Shown: one piece after another, positions 7,286-11,548 of the stretch
Position numbering within the stretch: position 1 is the stretch's first letter
Layout: each line of letters begins with the position of its first letter
Assembly: GCF_021107415.1 (NCBI RefSeq)
Contig: NZ_JAIOSW010000199.1
Span: forward strand, 1 to 11,548
DNA: 11,548 nt
Source of the DNA: Desulfobacula sp.
Lineage (GTDB): Bacteria > Desulfobacterota > Desulfobacteria > Desulfobacterales > Desulfobacteraceae
Direction: 5' to 3'
The notes under the pieces: generated by a model
Database searches by the model: none
The model's input: the letters and a program-made list of their open reading frames with translations, nothing else
What the model was told of the DNA's origin: nothing
Program-made: the position numbers and the translations under genes

Positions 7286-8137
7286 TTTGTAAAGATCAAT
7301 TTGAAAATGGATGCCACGATAAAAGTAAAACGGGTAAGGGGCAGAATCATTCCCATTGAAATCAAAATTAAAAACCGCACGTTTAAATTCAAAAAAAAGT
7401 ATGGCAAATCCGGTTTTGAGCTGAAAACCCGCGACATGACCAAACTTTCCCCTGTATTTAAGGACAGGCTCGCAAGCAGTGTCACACAGCTTGGGCTCTA
7501 TCGGGTAAAAACCCTGGTCAAAGGGGATAAAGCCAAAGCCAGAGAAATTATTGACCAGCACAAAAAAATCAAAAGAGGCGCATCACTTTCCCAGCCACCT
7601 GAAAAATTAATGACCCGACTGCTGGAAAGATCATTAAACCTGATTTCATCTATATTTATTAACGAGGCCCATGCAGCAGGTTCTCCTGTGGACAAACAGC
7701 TTTTATCACAATTGAACAAAGGATATAATACTGTCCTTAACTCTCAATGCTTTGTTTACCCCCAAGTGCAACCGGGAATTGGCGGGTGGGACCTTTTAAA
7801 CGAAGAAAATGAAGGAGGCGGAGAAGAGGAAGGGGAAGGGGAAGAGGAAGATAAATCCTGGTATGACAAACTATTGGATTTCCTGCTACAAGTTGTGATA
7901 GTAATCGCCCCCATTGCTGCCATTGTATTTCTTTGTACAAATCCTTTGACTCTGGCCAGTGTTCTTCTGTCCTTTGCCTTAGCAAACGGTGCGGTTACAG
8001 GTGCCTATTTTGTAACAGAAACATTTAGTCTAATTGGTGATTTGCTTACCGGCAAGCCAATTATCGAAGTCACGGACTGGTCCATGCACTCAACGGCGGA
8101 CGGTGTTACAATCACTGACAATAGTTGGTCATGGTGA
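7181..8137 (+). CDS. Exported membrane-anchored protein of unknown function, tandem paralogue 1
   Basis: 318 residues; AAAGGAG about 8 bases upstream of the ATG. Residues 1-29 are a signal peptide (WIMLVFFTIFLFDNACFA). Residues 30-135 are a basic domain, rich in Lys/Arg and probably beta-stranded (KVKRVRGRIIPIEIKIKNR, then SSVTQLGLYRVKTLVKG). Residues about 143-165 form a hydrophobic stretch ending EAHA, similar to a signal peptidase site. Residues 168-205 (VDKQLLSQLNKGYNTVLNS ... YPQVQPGIGGWDL) are strongly conserved in paralogue 2. Residues 208-225 are a Glu/Gly-rich linker. Residues about 230-252 and 256-280 are two hydrophobic, probably membrane-spanning, segments (APIAAIVFLC; LASVLLSFALANGAV). 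The tail ends TITDNSWSW. I do not recognise the family. It lies 27 bases after the DUF4412 gene and 54 before paralogue 2, in one transcript. Confidence 0.8.
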   Translation: MLNLKQYKCITWIMLVFFTIFLFDNACFAKANYPRFVKINLKMDATIKVKRVRGRIIPIEIKIKNRTFKFKKKYGKSGFELKTRDMTKLSPVFKDRLASSVTQLGLYRVKTLVKGDKAKAREIIDQHKKIKRGASLSQPPEKLMTRLLERSLNLISSIFINEAHAAGSPVDKQLLSQLNKGYNTVLNSQCFVYPQVQPGIGGWDLLNEENEGGGEEEGEGEEEDKSWYDKLLDFLLQVVIVIAPIAAIVFLCTNPLTLASVLLSFALANGAVTGAYFVTETFSLIGDLLTGKPIIEVTDWSMHSTADGVTITDNSWSW

Positions 8138-8174
8138 TAATCTTTTTTAAAACAAGGGGAGAAGACTTTCCTTA

Positions 8175-8296
8175 ATCTTAAAGGAGGAAATATGTTAAAT
8201 TTAAAGCAGTATAAATGTATCTCATGGATAATGCTGATTTTTTTCACTATTTTTCTTTTTGACAATGCCTGTTTTGCCAAAGCGCATTATCCCAGA
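8175..8296 (+). repeat. Direct repeat over ribosome binding site and signal peptide, copy 2
   Basis: Partner of 7164-7285. The five differences are one base in the ribosome binding site, two within signal-peptide codons and two at the first mature residues. Most third codon positions are kept, which purifying selection on the protein alone would not require. Confidence 0.9.
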
Positions 8297-9241
8297 ACCG
8301 CCCTGATCAAATTTAAGGTGGATGCAAGGGTGAAGGTCAAACGGGTAAAAGGCAAAATTATTCCCATTGAAATGAAGATCAAAAACCGTACATTCAAGTT
8401 TAAAAAACATCAGGGTCAATACGGATTCCATATCAAAACCAGAGATATGACAAACCTGGTGCCGGACTTTAAAGACAAACTGGGAACCAGCGTCACCCAG
8501 CTTGGCCTTTACCGGGTGAAATCCCTGGTAAAGGGAGACAGAGCCAAGGCAGAAGAAATTGTAAAGCAGCACCGGATGTTGAAAAAAAAGGCTTCAGTAT
8601 CACCCGGAAACAATCATTTAATCACCACTGCTTTCCATCGGGTTTTAGAGGGGTTAAAATCCCTTGTCAGCCCAAATAATGCCCATGCCCAGGATAATAT
8701 TGAACTTGGGGGAGAACCTGCCTTTCTAACAGCCGCTGCCAAAATGGGCGTTGACAAGCAATTATTGTCCCAACTGAATCAAAAATATTCAATGGTTTTA
8801 AATTCACAAAGTTTTTTCTATCCCCAGGTTCAGCCCGGTAGAGGGGGATGGGACCTGGTAAGTGAAACTGAAGATGATAGCACCTCTGGTGGCGGCAGTT
8901 CAGATGATAACAATAGCGCGTCTGCCTCGGATGAAACAGAGGCAGGGGATAATGAAACCTGGTATAATAAGCTATTAAGCTTATTTATGATTGCCGTTGT
9001 ATTGCTGGCACCCATTGCAGCGATTGTGTTTCTCTGCATGAATCCGTTTACCCTTGCCAGTGTCCTCTTATCCCTTGCCCTTGCAAATGGTGCGATTATG
9101 GGTGCTGCGATTATTGATATGACACTGGGAACCATAGGAGATTTACTGTCGGGAAGATCTATTTTTGAATACACGGATCAAACCATGTACTCGACGGAAG
9201 ATGGTGTTACATTCACTGACAATAGCTGGTCATGGCCATAA
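8192..9241 (+). CDS. Exported membrane-anchored protein of unknown function, tandem paralogue 2
   Basis: 349 residues; AAAGGAGG seven bases upstream of the ATG. The order of parts is that of paralogue 1: signal peptide (1-29), basic domain (30-133; KVKRVKGKIIPIEMKIKNR, SVTQLGLYRVKSLVKG), a helix ending NNAHA at 162-166, a conserved segment at 187-222 (VDKQLLSQLNQKYSMVLNS ... PGRGGWDLV), a linker, two hydrophobic segments (about 262-284 and 287-311), and the tail FTDNSWSWP. The differences are informative: the linker (226-255) is Ser/Asp/Asn/Gly-rich instead of Glu/Gly-rich, an extra 20 or so residues follow the AHA site, and Cys190 of paralogue 1 is Ser here. The two genes therefore come from an old duplication. 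The stop codon is displaced by one codon relative to paralogue 1. A hairpin terminator follows 16 bases later. Function unknown. Confidence 0.8.
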   Translation: MLNLKQYKCISWIMLIFFTIFLFDNACFAKAHYPRTALIKFKVDARVKVKRVKGKIIPIEMKIKNRTFKFKKHQGQYGFHIKTRDMTNLVPDFKDKLGTSVTQLGLYRVKSLVKGDRAKAEEIVKQHRMLKKKASVSPGNNHLITTAFHRVLEGLKSLVSPNNAHAQDNIELGGEPAFLTAAAKMGVDKQLLSQLNQKYSMVLNSQSFFYPQVQPGRGGWDLVSETEDDSTSGGGSSDDNNSASASDETEAGDNETWYNKLLSLFMIAVVLLAPIAAIVFLCMNPFTLASVLLSLALANGAIMGAAIIDMTLGTIGDLLSGRSIFEYTDQTMYSTEDGVTFTDNSWSWP

Positions 9242-9256
9242 TCTTCATTAATAAAA

Positions 9257-9293
9257 AAAGAGGGCCTTCCTTTTAACAGGAAACGCCCTCTTT
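9257..9293. terminator. Bidirectional hairpin terminator between converging genes
   Basis: AAAGAGGGC (9257-9265) pairs with GCCCTCTTT (9285-9293), and TTCCT pairs with AGGAA inside it, leaving a small loop. On the minus strand the stem is followed by a run of seven T, so it is a good intrinsic terminator for sat. On the plus strand only three T follow, so termination of the paralogue operon is probably weaker. Confidence 0.8.
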
Positions 9294-9325
9294 AATATGG
9301 TTAAAATATCTGACTGAAAACCCCA

Positions 9326-9449
9326 TGTTTGGACGAAAAGTTGCCCATATGCAAGACGCAAGAAATCCTGAAACCGGAGTGTACTACTGTACATGAGGAT
9401 TTCAGAATTTTGCAGCAACGCAGCAGATGGGTGAATTTTCTTCCAAACA
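9326..9449. repeat. 124-bp long imperfect palindrome, probable dispersed intergenic repeat
   Basis: The outer arms TGTTTGGA and TCCAAACA (9326-9333, 9442-9449) are perfect complements. Pairing continues with interruptions through GAAAA/TTTTC and CCCAT/ATGGG, then a second interrupted arm (GCAAGAAATCCTGAAA against TTTCAGAATTTTGC), down to a central TGTAC-TACT-GTACA hairpin. The whole unit could fold into one long cruciform or RNA hairpin. It starts five bases after the sat stop codon and lies inside the presumed sat transcript. It looks like a member of a palindromic intergenic repeat family; no second copy is in this window. Confidence 0.65.
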
Positions 9450-9453
9450 CTAA

Positions 9454-10731
9454 TTACATTTTAGTTCCTTCTGCATGGCTCTGAAGTTTAATTTCCACTT
9501 TTTCAGTCAGCGATGCATAGTATTTCCTGAGAATAACCAGAACCTCTTCACGGCCAAAGTGATCAACCACTTCTTCGTCGTTGGCAAGAGCATGACGCAG
9601 TTTGGTTCCGGAAAGGATAACCCTGTCATCTTTGCCGTGGGGGCAGGTTCTCATGGAAGCCATACCGTCACATTTGTGGCAGTAGAATGTCCAGTCGATT
9701 TTCAAAGGTTCACAAAGAAGTGCTTTTCCTTCACCTTCAGGCTGAGGAATTGCATCAAAAATCTCCTGTGCTTCAAACAGCGTATAGAAGTCACCAACGC
9801 CTGCATGGTCACGACCGATGATCATTCTGTTAACACCATAATTCTGTCGGAAGGTTGCATGGAGAAGACCTTCTCTGGGTCCTGCATATCTCATGTCAAG
9901 GGGATATCCGCCATTGACAACATGCTCGGGAACAAAATAACCTTTGATCAGTGTGTCAATACATTCAATACGAACATCTGCCGGAATATCACCGGGTTTG
10001 AGGTTACCAATGAGAGAATGGATGATAACACCATCACATACGTCAAGGGCAATCTTGCAAAGATGTTCATGGGATCTGTGCATGGGATTTCTAAGCTGCA
10101 TGGCGGCAACGGTTGCCCAGCCTCTTTCATCAAAGATGGCGCGGGTTTCAGTTGGTGTCAGGTAAATACCTTTGAATTTTTCAGGAAATTCTCCCTCGGA
10201 AAGAACTTTTACAGGACCGGCAAGACAGAATTCTTTTCTGGCCATAACCATCTGAACACCGGGATGATCTTCCATGGCAATTTTCCAGAATACATCATCT
10301 GCAGATTCTTCGCCATGACCTTTATAAACTTTTTCACATTCCCATTTTTTCTCGTCTTCGGTCATTTCAAATTTTTCTTCGATTTTCATGGTGGCATAAA
10401 TTTCACCATTTCTTTCGAGGGCAATTTCATCACCGACATTGATCTCTGCAGCATCTTCTTTTGCTGCATCCAGCATTACAGGAACCGGCCAGAAAGTACC
10501 GTCAGCAAGAAGGAAATCTTCACAAACGCCTTTCCAGTCAGCCTTGGTTATAAAACCATTAAGAGGGCTGAAACCACCGATACCCAGCATGATGAGATCG
10601 CCTTTAACCTGGGAAGAAATCTCAATTTTTTTAAGTCCTGCTGCTTTTTTAAGTTCTGCTTCAAGTTCTGCGCCTTCAAGCTTGCAAACTACGAGTCCTT
10701 TTCCACCATGAGGTGCTACTAATCTAGACAT
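9454..10731 (-). CDS. sat: Sulfate adenylyltransferase (ATP sulfurylase)
   Basis: 425 residues, the usual length for the single-domain prokaryotic enzyme. It activates sulfate with ATP to adenosine phosphosulfate and pyrophosphate, the first step of dissimilatory sulfate reduction, in the cytoplasm. The signature [13 protein letters not shown] is at 212-224, with His218 and His221 as the HxxH of the nucleotidyltransferase site. [11 protein letters not shown] is at 306-316 and SGTKLR at 374-379. Cys351, Cys354, Cys363 and His365 form a likely zinc site of the kind found in part of this family. There is no APS kinase domain, as expected for a sulfate reducer. AAGGAG lies ten bases before the ATG. 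The gene has its own promoter region with three inverted repeats and a terminator beyond the 124-bp palindrome. No apr or qmo genes are adjacent in this window. Confidence 0.97.
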   Translation of the reverse strand: MSRLVAPHGGKGLVVCKLEGAELEAELKKAAGLKKIEISSQVKGDLIMLGIGGFSPLNGFITKADWKGVCEDFLLADGTFWPVPVMLDAAKEDAAEINVGDEIALERNGEIYATMKIEEKFEMTEDEKKWECEKVYKGHGEESADDVFWKIAMEDHPGVQMVMARKEFCLAGPVKVLSEGEFPEKFKGIYLTPTETRAIFDERGWATVAAMQLRNPMHRSHEHLCKIALDVCDGVIIHSLIGNLKPGDIPADVRIECIDTLIKGYFVPEHVVNGGYPLDMRYAGPREGLLHATFRQNYGVNRMIIGRDHAGVGDFYTLFEAQEIFDAIPQPEGEGKALLCEPLKIDWTFYCHKCDGMASMRTCPHGKDDRVILSGTKLRHALANDEEVVDHFGREEVLVILRKYYASLTEKVEIKLQSHAEGTKM

Positions 10732-10765
10732 ATACTTCGTTCTCCTTATTTATGTTTAACCTTTA

Positions 10766-10789
10766 ATAAATGTTTACCTAAACATTTAT
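10766..10789. promoter_or_regulatory. Perfect inverted repeat in the sat leader
   Basis: ATAAATGTTTA (10766-10776), a two-base spacer, then TAAACATTTAT (10779-10789): eleven perfect base pairs. It lies downstream of the predicted sat start site and 34 bases before the start codon, so it is either a repressor-type operator or a leader RNA hairpin. Confidence 0.55.
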
Positions 10790-10807
10790 CCTGAATTTTA
10801 AACTTAA

Positions 10808-10823
10808 AAATCTTGTAAGATTT
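10808..10823. promoter_or_regulatory. Inverted repeat overlapping the predicted sat -10 region
   Basis: AAATCTT-GT-AAGATTT, seven perfect pairs around two bases. It overlaps the proposed -10 hexamer of the sat promoter (10825-10820), which would suit an operator. Short AT-rich repeats like this also arise by chance. Confidence 0.35.
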
Positions 10824-10847
10824 AATGATGATTGACAAATTTGTCAA
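10820..10847 (-). promoter_or_regulatory. sat promoter with palindromic operator over the -35 box
   Basis: On the minus strand a consensus TTGACA (10847-10842) is followed by 16 bases and TTAAAT (10825-10820), a fair sigma-70 -35/-10 pair. The -35 box is the left half of a perfect 16-base palindrome, TTGACAAATTTGTCAA (10832-10847). Its size and half-site spacing resemble binding sites of CRP/FNR-family regulators; HcpR of this family has been proposed, from comparative genomics, to control sat and apr genes in sulfate reducers. The palindrome is certain, the regulator is inference. Confidence 0.55.
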
Positions 10848-10852
10848 GAATT

Positions 10853-11485
10853 TTATTGCTTTATCTGAAAAATTTTAGCAATCTCATCCATTGAATCCAC
10901 ATTAAAATCTGCTATAAGCGCAGGATTCTTAAATGCCGCAAACTTTACCTTTGCACTAACGGCTGCCTGACGGTCATAATCAGAATCTCCAACAAAAAAA
11001 ATTTCATCCGGTTTAAGATCAAATTTTTCCATTATTAACAACAATTGCTCTGGATCCGGCTTTGGTTTTTTGACTTTTGCTGAAGTCACCACCACTTCAA
11101 AATAGTCTTCCAGATAAAAATCTTCCAGCACCTTTTCCATGGTATTGGTCCGGTTAGTGGCGATTCCCCTGATATATCCGTTGTCTTTGAGTTTTATGAG
11201 AAGTTCTTTGAGACCCTTTTCCATAATCATATACTTGATAAATTTTTTATACCCGATATTTTTAAGTCTGTCATATACACTTGAGAGGTCCTCCATTTCC
11301 GGGAAAAGATAATCAATGGCAGCCTTTATCGTCATCATATGAACATTGATAAACTGCTCTTCATTCAACCGGGGCTTACCAAAAGCCTGCAGTACTTCAT
11401 CATAATACTTCTTGTTGGCCCTGGCGGTATCAAACATGACACCGTCACAGTCAAACACCACTGCTTTGATTTTTTTAATATCCAT
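10853..11485 (-). CDS. HAD-superfamily phosphatase, phosphoglycolate phosphatase-like
   Basis: 210 residues with all four haloacid dehalogenase motifs. Motif I is VVFDCDGVMFD with the nucleophile Asp12 and acid Asp14; motif II is Thr110 in GIATNR; motif III is Lys140 in KKPKPDP; motif IV is GDSDYD with Asp167 and Asp171, the magnesium ligands. A helical cap (about 20-95) lies between motifs I and II, as in the phosphoglycolate phosphatase / beta-phosphoglucomutase-type group. It is a cytoplasmic, magnesium-dependent enzyme that removes phosphate from a small metabolite; the substrate cannot be read from the sequence. The start at 11485 is forced by motif I, but no good Shine-Dalgarno is present (the nearest AGGA is about 21 bases upstream). 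It lies 121 bases before sat on the same strand; the promoter found between them argues for separate control. The 63 bases upstream to the window edge show nothing clear. Confidence 0.9.
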   Translation of the reverse strand: MDIKKIKAVVFDCDGVMFDTARANKKYYDEVLQAFGKPRLNEEQFINVHMMTIKAAIDYLFPEMEDLSSVYDRLKNIGYKKFIKYMIMEKGLKELLIKLKDNGYIRGIATNRTNTMEKVLEDFYLEDYFEVVVTSAKVKKPKPDPEQLLLIMEKFDLKPDEIFFVGDSDYDRQAAVSAKVKFAAFKNPALIADFNVDSMDEIAKIFQIKQ

Positions 11486-11548
11486 AATTAATTTTAGTAA
11501 AAAAAGTCCTGTAAACTTAAGATTTTAGTTCCTGTTTTTTAAAAAAAA

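Noticed and set aside
7181..9241. Two-gene bacteriocin or toxin precursors
   Set aside because: Small hydrophobic C-terminal segments and tandem copies are suggestive, but the proteins are over 300 residues with Sec signals, no leader cleavage motif, and no immunity, modification or export genes nearby.
9475..10722. Long plus-strand open frame (415 codons) across sat
   Set aside because: It is an antisense shadow of the strongly supported sat gene. Its translation is Phe/Cys/His-rich with no family resemblance and no ribosome binding site.
10766..10789. Rex operator
   Set aside because: Rex sites have half-sites around a wider centre (TTGTTAA-type arms with four bases between). Here the arms are separated by two bases and the outer bases do not fit.
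1..11548. CRISPR arrays, transposases, tRNA or rRNA genes
   Set aside because: No regularly spaced short repeats, no transposase-like frame with flanking inverted repeats, and no tRNA-like cloverleaf or conserved rRNA sequence was seen on either strand.

Overview
The window looks like part of a sulfate-reducing member of the Desulfobacterota (Desulfobacteraceae-like). The main reason is a complete dissimilatory-type ATP sulfurylase gene (sat) on the right, next to AT-rich intergenic DNA and exported proteins of families seen in deltaproteobacteria. The genus cannot be fixed from sequence alone. Only sat, the HAD phosphatase and a few domains are recognisable; the rest is an accessory region of exported proteins with no assigned function.

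Left block (1-5964, all minus strand). Reading in the direction of transcription there is a 595-residue exported protein (5964-4177), a 554-residue exported protein (4081-2417), a 170-residue PA-IL/LecA-like lectin (2400-1888), a 493-residue exported protein (1823-342), and the start of a further exported protein or lipoprotein cut by the window edge (288-1). The three large proteins share one beta-sandwich module, called here the FExG module. The 595- and 554-residue proteins also share an N-terminal three-cysteine domain. Lectin-like, FExG and discoidin-like modules together suggest binding to surface glycans or extracellular polymer.

Middle block (6284-9241, plus strand). A DUF4412/LolA-like exported protein is followed by two tandem paralogues (318 and 349 residues) with a signal peptide, a basic N-terminal domain, a low-complexity linker and two hydrophobic segments near the C-terminus. 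The 122 bp around the start of these paralogues are about 96% identical, although the mature regions have diverged.

Regulatory link. The 554-residue gene, the 595-residue gene and the divergent DUF4412 gene each carry the same bipartite element in their upstream DNA: TTGAACAAA, exactly 11 bases, then GGTGTC. The GAAC-N17-GTC geometry is that of an ECF (extracytoplasmic function) sigma-factor promoter. At least eight exported proteins may therefore form one envelope-stress or cell-surface regulon. This is the most interesting observation in the window; no sigma factor gene is present here.

Right block (9242-11548). A hairpin terminator and a 124-bp long imperfect palindrome lie between the converging middle operon and sat. 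Sat (10731-9454) has its own upstream region with three perfect inverted repeats, one overlapping a consensus TTGACA -35 box. Upstream of sat on the same strand is a HAD-family phosphatase (11485-10853). No RNA genes, transposases or CRISPR arrays were seen.
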